The notes: generated from the letters alone by a model not told the origin. A stretch of DNA of 64,000 nt from Clostridium_AM sp963780135 (GCA_963780135.1 CAWAAR010000003.1:3534001-3598000), one strand, 5' to 3'. Counted from the first letter of the stretch, positions 27,682 through 37,380 are shown. Translations and numbers: made by a program.

Positions 27682-28152
27682 TTAACGCTGAAATACTCCA
27701 GATTTTCCTCCTGTTTTTTTAACAAGCATAATATCCGATATTGTCATCTCTCTATCTATAGCCTTGCACATATCATAAATGGTAAGTGCAGCTACTGAAA
27801 CTGCAGTAAGTGCTTCCATTTCAATTCCTGTTTTTCCTACAGTTTTAGTTACCGCTTCAATATCTATTTTTAAATTTTTCAAATCTATTTTAAAACTAAC
27901 ATCGCAACCTGATATCATAATTGGATGGCACATTGGAATAATCTGCGAGGTATTTTTAGCACCCATTATAGCTCCAACCTGAGCTACTGAAAGCACATCA
28001 CCTTTCTTTATTCCTCCATCACTAATTCTTTTAATTGTTTCTTTTTTCATGTATATAGAACCTTTTGCTATAGCTTCTCTTTCAGTGTCTTTCTTTTCAC
28101 TTACATCAACCATTTTAGCTCTTCCTTCATTGTTTATATGTGTAAGCTCCAT
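27682..28152 (-). CDS. moaC: Cyclic pyranopterin monophosphate synthase MoaC
   Basis: The protein has 156 residues, the normal length. The family signature segments are intact: ELTHINNEGRAKMVDV, AQVGAIMGAKNTSQIIPMCH (catalytic His/PMCHP region), GKTGIEMEALTAVSVA and YDMCKAIDR (substrate Lys). It converts 3',8-cyclo-GTP to cyclic pyranopterin monophosphate in molybdopterin synthesis. The start at 28152 follows GAAGGGAGA; a longer frame to 28188 is unlikely. MoaA, the partner enzyme, is not in the window. Confidence 0.95.
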   Translation of the reverse strand: MELTHINNEGRAKMVDVSEKKDTEREAIAKGSIYMKKETIKRISDGGIKKGDVLSVAQVGAIMGAKNTSQIIPMCHPIMISGCDVSFKIDLKNLKIDIEAVTKTVGKTGIEMEALTAVSVAALTIYDMCKAIDREMTISDIMLVKKTGGKSGVFQR

Positions 28153-28200
28153 ATTGATTCTCCCTTCGCTGTAGTGACTATAAATCACACATGATAGTAA

Positions 28201-28692
28201 TTACCTACTAGCACATTCTGAAGCACTACCTGTCAATATATCTATTCCATGAGGTAATGCAGATAATATTGCCTGCAAATTTTCCACTGCTCCTTTAGGA
28301 CTTCCTGGCAAATTAACAATTAAAGTTTCATTTCTTATACCTGAAATTGCTCTTGAAAGCATAGCTTTTGGAGTTACTTTTAAAGATTCATTTCTCATAG
28401 CTTCCCCTATACCAGGTACATATTTCTTTATTACTTTCATTGTAGCCTCTGGGGTTACATCTCTTTTTGAAAAGCCTGTCCCACCATTAGTTAATACTAA
28501 ATTTACTTTTAGTTCATCAGAAAGATATATTAGTTCCTCTACTATTTTATCTAATTCATCAGGTATAATTTTATAATAATCTACACTGTAAGAATTGGGA
28601 TCTAATATGTTTTTCAAAGCCTCACCTGTTCCGTCAGTTCTTTCTCCTTTTGAACCTTTATCACTTATGGTAATTATAGCTGTTTTTATCAT
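28201..28692 (-). CDS. MogA/MoaB family molybdopterin adenylyltransferase
   Basis: The protein has 163 residues. Motifs are IITISDKGSKGERTDGTG, LVLTNGGTGFSKRDVTPEA (the GGTG molybdopterin-binding loop with the conserved Asp after it), and LIVNLPGSPKGAVENL. It adenylates molybdopterin before metal insertion. First gene of the three-gene cofactor operon. The start at 28692 is preferred because AGGTGGGG lies just upstream. No Moco riboswitch could be recognised in the 110 nt leader. Confidence 0.9.
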   Translation of the reverse strand: MIKTAIITISDKGSKGERTDGTGEALKNILDPNSYSVDYYKIIPDELDKIVEELIYLSDELKVNLVLTNGGTGFSKRDVTPEATMKVIKKYVPGIGEAMRNESLKVTPKAMLSRAISGIRNETLIVNLPGSPKGAVENLQAILSALPHGIDILTGSASECASR

Positions 28693-28802
28693 TTTATCCC
28701 CACCTAACAATAAAAAATTTATATTTTGTATTTTATAATATCCTTAAGCTTATAATACATGAATTTTCAAAATTTTGCAATGTAACGTTTAATTTGCACT
28801 TA

Positions 28803-29081
28803 CTATACTTCTTTATAATCTACATCTACAATTTTCTTTTCAGAAAGATCAAATTCATCTTTTTCAGTATATACCGTACTGTTTATTTCCACGTCTTCTT
28901 TTTCAAATTTATCACCATTACCATGTTTCCAATTTTTAAACTTCTTAATTATTTTAGTAAGTAACCAAATCAATACCCCTCCTACTGCTATCCAAGGTAA
29001 TATTTTAATAAACAACATAAAAACTATTACACCAATTATTATTTTAAAAACTCCTGAAAAATTTTTATTTACAAAATCCAT
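28803..29081 (-). CDS. Small membrane protein, function unknown
   Basis: The protein has 92 residues. Residues 12-45 form one or two membrane segments (FKIIIGVIVFMLFIKILPW, IAVGGVLIWLLTKIIKKF). An acidic cytoplasmic tail (KFEKEDVEINSTVYTEKDEF) follows. AGAGAGG precedes the start. I do not recognise the family; the form resembles small phage-shock-like or envelope-stress membrane proteins only in general layout. Confidence 0.65.
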   Translation of the reverse strand: MDFVNKNFSGVFKIIIGVIVFMLFIKILPWIAVGGVLIWLLTKIIKKFKNWKHGNGDKFEKEDVEINSTVYTEKDEFDLSEKKIVDVDYKEV

Positions 29082-29337
29082 AATTTATAAACCTCTCTTC
29101 TTTTTTATATTTTCCTATAATTAACACTTAGGATAAATTAATTTTTAATCTCCTAACTTATGATATGATTATACCATACAATTTCATTAAATGGTATTGA
29201 ATATTACTTAATAAAGTATTAATAAAATATTAATTTTTTATGTCATATCTAATTTTTATACTATAATTTAAAAGGAATCTTTAAAAAAAAGTTGAATAAT
29301 TATAGTTATAATAATACCGTGAAAGGCAGGTCAAACT

Positions 29338-30024
29338 ATGCTATTATATTTTTTTCTATCTATAATATTATTTTTGCTAATAGTTGAAATAATTACTGTT
29401 CTTTTTAAACTTACAGGTTTATCTGAGGAAAAATCCAGATTTCAAGTTATATCTTTACTTACTGGATCTGGATTTACCACAAGAGAAGCTGAACTTATAA
29501 CTCAACATCCCACACGAAGAAGATTGGCACAAATATTGATGATTTTAGGTTATGTCGGGTTTCTTACTGGTATATCCTTTTTAGTAGACATAATTAAACA
29601 TTCCATGTCGATAAAAAATCTTCCTGTACTAATAATATTTTTTGTTTCTATTTGGTTTATCTTAAGAGATAGGGTATTCATACAATTTTTAGACAGATTA
29701 ATAGAAAGAATAATTTTAAGAAAATATTCTAAACATAAATCTCCAAATAAAATGTACAAACTTGTTACCAGAGCTAAAGGCTATGGTGTTTATAATATTC
29801 TTATAGATGAAAATACTGGTTTAGTTGGGGTTTCACTAAAAGATTCTAATTTGAAACCTCGTAACATAATAATTTTAAATATTGATAAGGGTAATCAATT
29901 TATTGGTTTTCCCAAAAGAGACTACATATTAGAAAAAGGTGATAATATATTACTATATGGCAAAGTGGAAGAGATACTTAAAACATTTCATTTAAATGAG
30001 CCTTCAAAAGCACTTTCAAAGTAA
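29338..30024 (+). CDS. Membrane protein with C-terminal TrkA-C (RCK_C) domain
   Basis: The protein has 228 residues. TM1 is at 3-25, then a soluble stretch with SLLTGSGFTTREAELITQHP. Two membrane segments lie at about 68-108, a basic linker follows, and the TrkA-C fold fills residues 145-220 (YNILIDENTGLVGVSLKD, RDYILEKGDNILLYGKVEEI). TrkA-C domains bind ligands such as c-di-AMP in potassium and other transporters, so this may be a regulatory or channel-related protein; no pore motif is obvious. GAAAGGCAGG precedes the start. Confidence 0.75.
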   Translation: MLLYFFLSIILFLLIVEIITVLFKLTGLSEEKSRFQVISLLTGSGFTTREAELITQHPTRRRLAQILMILGYVGFLTGISFLVDIIKHSMSIKNLPVLIIFFVSIWFILRDRVFIQFLDRLIERIILRKYSKHKSPNKMYKLVTRAKGYGVYNILIDENTGLVGVSLKDSNLKPRNIIILNIDKGNQFIGFPKRDYILEKGDNILLYGKVEEILKTFHLNEPSKALSK

Positions 30025-30029
30025 CTTTC

Positions 30030-30051
30030 AAGGGAATCACTGTATTCCCTT
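30030..30051. terminator. Hairpin between convergent genes
   Basis: The stem AAGGGAAT/ATTCCCTT with a CACTGT loop lies between the convergent TrkA-C and LysR genes. Confidence 0.65.
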
Positions 30052-30054
30052 CGT

Positions 30055-30921
30055 TTAAATTTTAAAAGTTTCTAAAAAACTTTTAGCTGCAGCAGATAGG
30101 TACCTGCTTTTCATCCATATAATAGCTGTTTTAGTTTCCAGAGATATTTCATTAATTGCTTTGTACTTTAAATTTATGCTTGGAATAAGCCCTACAGCAG
30201 CTTTAGGTACAATGGCAATGCCCATACCCGTACTTGCCCATAATAAAATTGATCTTGCATCATCACTTTTACAAATTATATTAGGTTCAAATCCTGCTTT
30301 ATTACAAGATTCTATTATCATTTTTTCATATCTACGGTCTACTATTAAAGGCTTATCCATAAGTTCAATTAAATCTATAAACTTTTTCTCCTTTTCCCAA
30401 TATAAATCTCCATTAGTTGCTGCAATCATTGGTTCATTAGGTAAAAGTACGGATTCAAAAATTTCTGAATTAAACGGAGTTCTTATAATACCTATTTCTA
30501 TTACACCGCTATTTAAAAGTTCTAATATTCTATAAGTATCTCCTTCCCATATTTGAAAATCTATACTTGGATACCTTTTATGAAAATCATACATTCTATC
30601 TGGTAAAAGTGTAGATCCTGAAGAAGGCACAGTGCCAATTAGTAATGATCCTTTAATCCCTTCATTACAGTCTTTTAATTCTTTAACTGTATTTTTCATT
30701 AATTCTAGTACTTGCTCAGCACGATTTTTTAATATTTTTCCCGCTTCTGTTAATTGAATTCTCCTACTCCCTCTTTCTAATAATTTAATTCCAAGTTCCT
30801 CTTCCAAAAGCTTAAGTTGCTGGCTAAGTGGTGGTTGAGCTATGTGCAAACGTTTTGCTGCTGCAGATATGTTTCCTTCTTCTACAATTGTAAGAAAATA
30901 TCTTAATTGCCTAACATCCAT
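30055..30921 (-). CDS. LysR family transcriptional regulator
   Basis: The protein has 288 residues. The N-terminal winged helix (MDVRQLRYFLTIVEEGNISA then AAKRLHIAQPPLSQQLKLLE) is classic LysR. The effector-binding domain (about 90-285) begins GSLLIGTVPSSGSTLLPD. It is divergent from the TauE-family permease and probably controls it. The 236-bp shared region holds TTAACCAAGA (30951-30960) facing TCTTGTTAA (30979-30987), a candidate LysR site. AAGGGGGA precedes the start. Confidence 0.92.
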   Translation of the reverse strand: MDVRQLRYFLTIVEEGNISAAAKRLHIAQPPLSQQLKLLEEELGIKLLERGSRRIQLTEAGKILKNRAEQVLELMKNTVKELKDCNEGIKGSLLIGTVPSSGSTLLPDRMYDFHKRYPSIDFQIWEGDTYRILELLNSGVIEIGIIRTPFNSEIFESVLLPNEPMIAATNGDLYWEKEKKFIDLIELMDKPLIVDRRYEKMIIESCNKAGFEPNIICKSDDARSILLWASTGMGIAIVPKAAVGLIPSINLKYKAINEISLETKTAIIWMKSRYLSAAAKSFLETFKI

Positions 30922-31157
30922 TAAAAATCCCCCTTACTCATATTCTAAAATTAACCAAGAAGTCCTATATTTTATTTGTCTTGTTAATTGTTGAAAGATT
31001 TCTTAAATCAGAAGTATATATATTTCGTATACTTTTTATACTTATTAAGTATTTTTCATATACAAATTTCCTTGATATAATCATAACTGAAATAAAAACT
31101 ATATTCAAAAAATATATACACAAAATTTTTGTAACTAATTTAATTAGGAGGGCAACT

Positions 31158-31913
31158 ATGACTTATAACTTGATATTTTTATGTATAGCTGGTTTTTTCG
31201 CAGCTCTAGTAGATTCTATAGCTGGTGGTGGAGGCATTATAAGTATATCAGCTTTTTTATTAGCAGGCTTTCCACCTCACTTAGCTTTAGGCACAAACAA
31301 GTTCACTTCTTCTTGTGCAACCTTTACAAGTTCACTTAAATTTGCTAAATCCGGCATGGTGGATTTAAAGATTTTAAAACTTTTAGCTCCTTTCACTTTT
31401 ATTGGAACTATTATAGGTGTAAATACTGTTCTTATTATAAATGCAAAATATCTTAACAGTATAGTACTTGTGCTTCTTATGTTTGTTGGAATTTATAGTT
31501 TGTTTTCAAAAACTATGGGAATCCAAGATAGCTTTAAAGGTCTCTCAAGAAAAAACATATTTTTAGGTATTATTATTGCATTGCCTTTAGGTTTTTATGA
31601 TGGCTTTTTAGGTGCTGGAGTAGGTTCTTTTTTAATATTTGGGCTTATAAAAGTATTTGGATTTGATTTCTCTAGGGCTTGTGGAAATAGCAAGGTTTTA
31701 AATTTTATAGATAATATTGTAGCTGTATTTATATTTGCAATGAGAGGGCAAATTAATTATAAGTTAGGTATACCTATAGCTCTATTTATGATATTAGGCG
31801 CAAAGATTGGAACAAAAATCGCCCTAGATAATGGAGCAAAACTTATAAAACCAATTTTTGTACTCATGTCTGTTTCTGCAGCAATAAAAGTTCTTTATGG
31901 AGTCATCAATTGA
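31158..31913 (+). CDS. TauE/SafE family permease
   Basis: The protein has 251 residues and about eight membrane segments. The paired family motifs are DSIAGGGGIISISAFLLAG with ALGTNKFTSS in the first half, and GFYDGFLGAGVGSFLIFGL with ACGNSKVLNF in the second, showing the internal duplication of this family. Members export sulfite, sulfoacetate or related organosulfur anions. The start at 31158 follows AGGAGGGCAACT; the frame is open further upstream but without a ribosome site. Divergent LysR gene suggests substrate-induced expression. Confidence 0.9.
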   Translation: MTYNLIFLCIAGFFAALVDSIAGGGGIISISAFLLAGFPPHLALGTNKFTSSCATFTSSLKFAKSGMVDLKILKLLAPFTFIGTIIGVNTVLIINAKYLNSIVLVLLMFVGIYSLFSKTMGIQDSFKGLSRKNIFLGIIIALPLGFYDGFLGAGVGSFLIFGLIKVFGFDFSRACGNSKVLNFIDNIVAVFIFAMRGQINYKLGIPIALFMILGAKIGTKIALDNGAKLIKPIFVLMSVSAAIKVLYGVIN

Positions 31914-31915
31914 AA

Positions 31916-31976
31916 AATAGGATAAAGGGCAATCAAACATCCTATTGTTTGATTGTCCTTTATCCTATTACTTTTT
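31916..31976. terminator. Long terminator hairpin between convergent genes
   Basis: 24-bp arms (31916-31939 and 31946-31969, core GGCAATCAAACA/TGTTTGATTGTCC) with a 6-nt loop sit just after the TauE stop and overlap the stop codon of the convergent GH113-like gene. Confidence 0.8.
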
Positions 31977-33080
31977 ATCTACTTTATACCAATCATTAAT
32001 AACTTTTGTAGTTTCCTCACTAGGATAATATCTCTTATCTACACTATGTTCACCTATGGCAAATATAGAAAATCCTAAAAACCAAGATTCTTTTTCCAGT
32101 GCCATTTTATAACCTTGGAAGCAATTCGCTTGTTCATTATTGTTTGCAATATCATTTTGATATGGATTCCAAGGGTGCACAGAAGCATCATTAGTTTTAG
32201 GAAATCCAAGTTCTCCAAAGAAAATAGGTTTATTCCATTTGTCGTGGAAGTTTTTTATTTCCTGTTTTATATTCTGCTTTCTATCATATATTTGCGTGCT
32301 TTGGATAGCATTAAATATATTTTCTGGAGTATTTGTACTATTATTCGTAAGTTCAAAATAAGCTGCAATAGAAATAAAATCTAACTTTGAAAACATCTTA
32401 TTGTTTAGTTTACTTTCATATGCGTTAATTGTATCCGGTTTCCACTTAGCTGTATACCACCAACCAGTCCTATAAGTTACTAAACCTTTATAATATTTTC
32501 TAACATAATCTATAGTATCACACCAATATCCTTCTGCAAATTCCATATTTACAAAACTTGAACCTATATTTAATGCATCTACATGGTAGGGTACTGCAAT
32601 ATCATCAATTAGTACTTTTAACACATTAGTTTTCCAGTTCCAAAAGAAATCATTCATATTAGCAGGTTTCCAAGCTGTTTCGTATTTGCTCCCATTATCT
32701 ATCCAAGGATAAGGCTCCAGTATTATGTTTATTTTTTTACCTTTTAATTTTTTAATTAAATTTACTGCCTTTTCTTCACTATCTTTATCCACTGCCATAT
32801 TACTTGAAGATAAGTTATTTATGTTTATAACTACAGGAACATTTAAAGTATTTAATTTAAACTTATCTATATCACTTACAACCTCATCAATTTTATAATC
32901 TGTAGATAAATTCCCTGACTTGATTTTTGTTTCAAATTTTTCATTTAATGTTTTCCCCTGAATTTTGTTTATTTTCTTATTAATAAATCCTCTAGAATCT
33001 GGGTTGGTATTAGCAACATACCCTGCAGCAGTAAATATTACTATTATTAATAAAAATATTATTACTTTTTTCTTGTTCAT
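31968..33080 (-). CDS. Exported glycoside hydrolase family 113-like protein
   Basis: The protein has 370 residues. An N-terminal membrane anchor (KKVIIFLLIIVIFTAAGYVA) is followed by a TIM-barrel-like domain: NLIKKLKGKKINIILEPYPW, VDALNIGSSFVNMEF, and FFGELGFP, with Glu residues placed like the acid/base and nucleophile of GH113 beta-mannanases. Those enzymes cleave beta-1,4-mannan; the true substrate here is uncertain and a carbohydrate-binding role is also possible. The gene is monocistronic with a bidirectional hairpin at its 3' end. Confidence 0.6.
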   Translation of the reverse strand: MNKKKVIIFLLIIVIFTAAGYVANTNPDSRGFINKKINKIQGKTLNEKFETKIKSGNLSTDYKIDEVVSDIDKFKLNTLNVPVVININNLSSSNMAVDKDSEEKAVNLIKKLKGKKINIILEPYPWIDNGSKYETAWKPANMNDFFWNWKTNVLKVLIDDIAVPYHVDALNIGSSFVNMEFAEGYWCDTIDYVRKYYKGLVTYRTGWWYTAKWKPDTINAYESKLNNKMFSKLDFISIAAYFELTNNSTNTPENIFNAIQSTQIYDRKQNIKQEIKNFHDKWNKPIFFGELGFPKTNDASVHPWNPYQNDIANNNEQANCFQGYKMALEKESWFLGFSIFAIGEHSVDKRYYPSEETTKVINDWYKVDKK

Positions 33081-33129
33081 TTTTTACCTCCACGTATAAA
33101 TAAAATAATTGGACATACAATATCAAGTG

Positions 33130-33325
33130 ATTCTTAGACTCAGGTGGAGTTTGCCTGTGAGGAATACCTCTCTCCATCTGAGTCTTAGAAGAACTTATCC
33201 AGGCGCGTAGCAGTGCTTATCCCCCACTTTGACAGAAAAGCAGATGTCCCAAATCTTCGATTTGGTGATAGTCGCTTTCACTGTGTGCGATGGGGGTGTT
33301 AGCAATGGTAGCGATCGGATAAAAT
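33130..33325 (+). repeat. TTATCC/GGATAA structured repeat, copy 1 (longest)
   Basis: An upstream 17-bp hairpin (CTTAGACTCAGGTGGAG with CTCCATCTGAGTCTTAG) is followed by a core starting AACTTATCCAGG and ending GGTAGCGATCGGATAAAAT. TTATCC and GGATAA can close the core as an outer stem. Inside lies CCCAAATC-TTCG-GATTTGG, a UUCG-capped hairpin, plus CCCCCA/TGGGGG. Other copies are at 50847-51022 (minus) and 60910-61083. It explains most of the gap 33081-33414. Confidence 0.8.
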
Positions 33326-33414
33326 TATACCAACATAACTAACTAGTTATGTTCTTGAACATAGCTTATACTTGACCAAAATATATCAATTGAAAATAGC
33401 CTGTAATTTTTTAA

Positions 33415-34755
33415 TTAAATCTTATGTTTGCAAAGAGCATACTTTTTAGTAGTTTTAAGTTTTATCAATATTAAATTGAAAATAGGTAATATATATAAAT
33501 AAAACAAATATGGTATACATGAAACATCTGAACCTAAGTTTACCATAGGAAGAAGTAATGCAATATTCCAAGGAACTAATGCACAAAGAATTATTGCTGT
33601 ATCTTCTAAATCAACAGCTAATGTAGAATTACTTATTTTATTCTTTTCGTAAGCCTTTTTATTTAGCATATGTGTAAGTATAACTGCAATAGCTTGACTG
33701 CAGCCAAATGCTGAAGTAAGTATACTTGTTATAATCATATTTCTAAAAAGCTCATATCTTGAATTTGCCTTATAAATTATATTTTCAATGCTATTTAACA
33801 TTCCAGTTTCTTCAAATATACCTGCAAAAGCAGAGGATACAAATACAACTAAGGATGTTTTCAGCATTGAAATAACTCCACCTCCTTTAATTATTGAATA
33901 AAGAGCACTAGACTTGTCCATAGTGTATCCAAAAATCACAAATTTCATAGAATTTACAATATTGTTATGTTGTATTAAAACACTTATTAAAAAGGCTATG
34001 ATTATACTAATAAGCATTGAAATCTTAACATTAACTTTAAATAATGAAAGAACAACAATTATAAAAGCAGGTAATAATACAACCATATTTACACTGAAGG
34101 CTTTTACTATTTCATTATTTATAAAACTACTAGATTTATGTAGGGGGAATATTTGTGATATCACAGAATAAAAAACAATAGAAATAAAAAAAGGTACTAC
34201 AGAAGTCTTGAACATACTTTTTATATTATCATAAATATTTGTCTCTGTACTATAAGATACAAGACTTGCACTAGAAGACATAGGAGAACATCTATCACCA
34301 AAATATGCTCCAGCAATAATTGCTCCAGCTGTGGCAGCTATATTTGCACCACCTCCTCTTGCTACTACCATAAGTGCTATTCCTACTGTACCCACTGTTC
34401 CAAAGGATGTCCCTATTAGCAAAGATACAAAACTGCTAATTAAAAATGCAGATAAAATAAATATATTAGGTCTTAGCAATCTTATTCCGTAATAAACTAT
34501 AGCAGATACTGTACCTGAAGCCATCCATATGGATGTAATTGCACCAATAAGCACAAAAATTTTTATAACAATAAGAGACTTTTTGCCTCCTTTGTATGCC
34601 ATAATTAAAACATCTTTTGAAGCATGTCCTCTTCTTATTGCCACTATAAAAAATAGAATTAGTCCTATAATCAAAGGATATACAACAAATATTCCTTTAA
34701 AAACACTTAAAACCAAAAGTAAAAATGTAATAATAAAAGCTATAATTAAATCCAC
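33415..34755 (-). CDS. NhaC family Na+/H+ antiporter-like transporter
   Basis: The protein has 446 residues and about 11-12 membrane segments. It has the ion transporter superfamily signature regions ISSFVSLLIGTSFGTVGTVG, AGAIIAGAYFGDRCSPMSSS, and DLEDTAIILCALVPWNIA seen in NhaC/malate-lactate antiporters. The role is Na+/H+ or organic-acid exchange. The start is GTG at 34755 with GAGGTGG upstream. It lies 9 nt after the DUF441 gene and is probably co-transcribed with it. Confidence 0.85.
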   Translation of the reverse strand: MDLIIAFIITFLLLVLSVFKGIFVVYPLIIGLILFFIVAIRRGHASKDVLIMAYKGGKKSLIVIKIFVLIGAITSIWMASGTVSAIVYYGIRLLRPNIFILSAFLISSFVSLLIGTSFGTVGTVGIALMVVARGGGANIAATAGAIIAGAYFGDRCSPMSSSASLVSYSTETNIYDNIKSMFKTSVVPFFISIVFYSVISQIFPLHKSSSFINNEIVKAFSVNMVVLLPAFIIVVLSLFKVNVKISMLISIIIAFLISVLIQHNNIVNSMKFVIFGYTMDKSSALYSIIKGGGVISMLKTSLVVFVSSAFAGIFEETGMLNSIENIIYKANSRYELFRNMIITSILTSAFGCSQAIAVILTHMLNKKAYEKNKISNSTLAVDLEDTAIILCALVPWNIALLLPMVNLGSDVSCIPYLFYLYILPIFNLILIKLKTTKKYALCKHKI

Positions 34756-34764
34756 ACTACCACC

Positions 34765-35223
34765 TCATTGTTTATGTACTAATTTTGCAACTACTGCAAG
34801 CATTCCCGAAGTAATTAATGGTCCCACTGGAACACCACCTAAAAAAGCTGCTGCTGCCACTGAACCTAAAATCATAGCAGGCATAATATCTCCATGTCCT
34901 TGAACTGTTAAATACTTCAAGCCAAGTCCACTTAAATATGTTGTTAAAAACGAAAGAATCATTGCAACTATTCCTAGCCAAGATGTAAACACAGTTTTTA
35001 CATTAAGCGAAGTAACACTTCCCTTTGCAATAGGAATTAATATGGCCGATATAAGTAATATCAATCCCCAAAACACACCATTTTTTTCTATTTGCGGGAA
35101 AAGATATGCTTCAACGTGTAAGAGCTTAATCATCAAAAGAATGCATGTAGCTATTGCTACAGAATCTGCTTTGCCTATCACCGCTGCAATAAGTATTACT
35201 ATTAGCATAACATTTGATTCCAA
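34765..35223 (-). CDS. DUF441 family membrane protein
   Basis: The protein has 152 residues and four membrane segments. It has family features such as VLIAAVIGKADSVAIA-type N-terminus, FPQIEKNGVFWGLILLISAI, SWLGIVAMILSFLTTYLSG, and GGVPVGPLITSGMLAVV. The function of DUF441 (YeaL) proteins is unknown. The TTG at 35223 is chosen since AAGGAG lies upstream and it yields the family length. Pairing with an NhaC-type antiporter could hint at a joint ion or acid transport role. Confidence 0.8.
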   Translation of the reverse strand: MESNVMLIVILIAAVIGKADSVAIATCILLMIKLLHVEAYLFPQIEKNGVFWGLILLISAILIPIAKGSVTSLNVKTVFTSWLGIVAMILSFLTTYLSGLGLKYLTVQGHGDIMPAMILGSVAAAAFLGGVPVGPLITSGMLAVVAKLVHKQ

Positions 35224-35302
35224 AACAAACCATCTCCTTATACAATTTAAATATATCAATACAAAATATATTCTTATATAACCGGACTATTCCATAATTT
35301 AT

Positions 35303-35330
35303 AATATTGAACAAGTGATTGTTCAATATT
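35303..35330. promoter_or_regulatory. Perfect 12-bp inverted repeat upstream of the DUF441/NhaC operon
   Basis: AATATTGAACAA-GTGA-TTGTTCAATATT lies 80 nt upstream of the DUF441 start. It could be an operator or a short hairpin. The rest of the gap up to the amylase start at 35655 is AT-rich with nothing else recognised. Confidence 0.45.
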
Positions 35331-35654
35331 TAATAACGCTGTTTATTTAATATATTCAGCAAACATTCCACCTAACTATATAAGTTCAAGTAAGATTCAT
35401 TTCACTTTAATATCAACATTTTACCATAAATGAGCATAATATATATTATACTCCTTCATGATATATACTGTCTGTTTTTTATAAAAAATCGCTTTGCTTT
35501 ATGAAACAAAAGAATAGGAATCTATGTTTTTAAAAAGTAACAAAACTATATTTTCCTACAAAAATTTTACACTATCGTTATATCAATGTAAATAATTATT
35601 AATTTGGTTATAATTAAATTATCAAGTTATATTTAAATGAAAGGGATGTTTAAA

Positions 35655-37010
35655 ATGAATTTTTGTATAGAAGATATAATATTTTATCACATTTACCCAT
35701 TAAGATTTTGTGGAGCTCCAGATTTTAATGATGAAAAAACAGAAATTGTAAATAGAATAAAAACTATAGAAGAATGGATTCCACATATGAAATCTTTTGG
35801 CATAAATGCAGTTTATCTAGGTCCAATTTTTCAATCTATTACTCATGGATATGATACTACTGATTATTACAAAATTGATACAAGATTAGGAAGCAATGAA
35901 GATTTTAAGAAAGTATGTACAGCTCTTCATGAAAATGGAATTAAAATAGTATTAGATGGTGTGTTTAATCATGTAGGTAGAAACTTTTCACCCTTTAAAG
36001 ATGTTATTAAAAACAGGCAGAACTCAAAATATTGCAATTGGTTTTCTAATATTAGGTTTGATACGCAAAGCCCGTATAATGATAACTTCTCCTATGACAC
36101 TTGGGAAGGACATTATGAACTTGTAAAATTGAACTTAAAAAATCCAGAGGTAAAAGAACACATATTTAAAGCTGTATATTACTGGATAGAAAATTTTAAT
36201 ATTGATGGTTTAAGATTAGATGCTGCTAATTGTCTAGATATTGATTTTTTAAGAGAACTATCATCTTATTGTAAAAATATAAAAAAAGATTTCTGGTTAA
36301 TGGGAGAAGTAATTCATGGTGATTATAGAGTGTGGGTAAATGGAAACATACTGGATTCTATTACTAACTATGAATGTTACAAAGGACTTTATTCAAGTCA
36401 CAATGATAAAAATTATTTTGAAATAGATTATTCTCTAAATAGACAGTTTGGAAATTCTGGAATTTATAAAAATTTATATCTTTACAATTTTGTTGACAAT
36501 CATGATGTAGCAAGGATAGCTAGTATACTAAAAAATCCAAAGCATATTTATCTTGTGTACACTATGCTTTTTGCAATACCTGGAACACCATCTATATATT
36601 ATGGCAGTGAATGGGGCGTAGAAGGAAAAAAAGAAAAAAATTCTGATTCCTCTTTAAGACCTAGTTTGAATCAATTAAAACTTAATGCTATTAACAATAA
36701 TCTTTTTAATTTTATAGTTAAACTTTCTAAAATAAGAACTGCTTCCCATGCATTAAAGTTCGGAAAATATATAAGCATTATTATAAAGAATGAACAAATG
36801 GTTTTTGCCAGAATTTCACAAGAAGAAACTATATTAGTTGCATTAAACTTATCAGATAAAGAAGAAATATCCTTTGAATTTAATACTCCTACTTCAGGAA
36901 CTTATTTGTTAGATCTTTTAAATGATAATGAAAAACTTGTTATAGTAAATGGAAAAATAACTTTTAAACTTAAACCTTGCTGCTCAAAGATACTAAAAAT
37001 TTGTTTATAA
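35655..37010 (+). CDS. Alpha-amylase family glycosyl hydrolase (GH13), cytoplasmic
   Basis: The protein has 451 residues and no signal peptide. All four GH13 conserved regions are visible: DGVFNHVG (region I), GLRLDAAN with nucleophile D189 (II), GEVIHGDY with acid E218 (III), and FVDNHDVARI with D284 (IV). The length and VYLGPIF/GYDTTDYYKID segment resemble cyclomaltodextrinase or neopullulanase cores but without the N-terminal CBM34 domain. It probably degrades imported malto-oligosaccharides. The start at 35655 follows AAAGGGATG; two earlier in-frame ATGs lie at or before that site. Confidence 0.9.
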   Translation: MNFCIEDIIFYHIYPLRFCGAPDFNDEKTEIVNRIKTIEEWIPHMKSFGINAVYLGPIFQSITHGYDTTDYYKIDTRLGSNEDFKKVCTALHENGIKIVLDGVFNHVGRNFSPFKDVIKNRQNSKYCNWFSNIRFDTQSPYNDNFSYDTWEGHYELVKLNLKNPEVKEHIFKAVYYWIENFNIDGLRLDAANCLDIDFLRELSSYCKNIKKDFWLMGEVIHGDYRVWVNGNILDSITNYECYKGLYSSHNDKNYFEIDYSLNRQFGNSGIYKNLYLYNFVDNHDVARIASILKNPKHIYLVYTMLFAIPGTPSIYYGSEWGVEGKKEKNSDSSLRPSLNQLKLNAINNNLFNFIVKLSKIRTASHALKFGKYISIIIKNEQMVFARISQEETILVALNLSDKEEISFEFNTPTSGTYLLDLLNDNEKLVIVNGKITFKLKPCCSKILKICL

Positions 37011-37017
37011 AAAACCT

Positions 37018-37077
37018 TTAAAGCTTTCCTTCTTTTATCTTTTTATTTTCCTCTGCTTCAAATTTAGCTGTTTTAAC
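37018..37077 (-). pseudogene. Remnant of a second TPR-protein gene (about 20 codons)
   Basis: The minus strand encodes VKTAKFEAEENKKIKEGKL followed by a stop. It aligns with the N-terminus of the neighbouring TPR protein (ETTEFKTLENKKKKAEEF). Its upstream DNA (37103-37380) is also a copy of the TPR gene's upstream DNA (38242-38515). It therefore looks like the 5' stump of a duplicated TPR gene, deleted up to the end of the amylase gene. Confidence 0.55.
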
Positions 37078-37102
37078 AAGAAATAATCACATTTTTTTAA
37101 AA

Positions 37103-37380
37103 TATCTTATTTTATTGTTTTATGATATTTTTTAAAAATGTGATTATTTTTTGTTAAAATAAGTTTTTTATTTATGTTGTTTGTTTACTTTAAATTTAAT
37201 TTACATAATATTATATATGTAACCTATTGTTCAATTTACAAATATTTTTCCAGGTAACAAACGGCATAATATCAATGAGTATAAGAATCACCTTTCTAGT
37301 AATAGTTTTTTATATTAATCTATTTAATATAAAGAAAAAGTATGGGTTCATTATTTTGAACCCATACTTTTTCTTTATAT
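37103..37380. repeat. Direct repeat A of the TPR-gene duplication
   Basis: About 275 bp nearly identical to 38242-38515. Shared landmarks are AAAAATGTGATTATTTTTT, TTTACATAATATTATATATG, GGCATAATATCAATG and the terminal hairpin around AAAAGTATGG. It contains a promoter-like region and a terminator hairpin (37340-37375) but no supported gene; a 74-codon frame here has no ribosome site. Confidence 0.8.

Noticed and set aside
33130..33325. Structured repeat as a known riboswitch (SAM, c-di-GMP, c-di-AMP, cobalamin, TPP, guanidine)
   Set aside because: I could not find the conserved core words of these classes, and the downstream genes are on the other strand.
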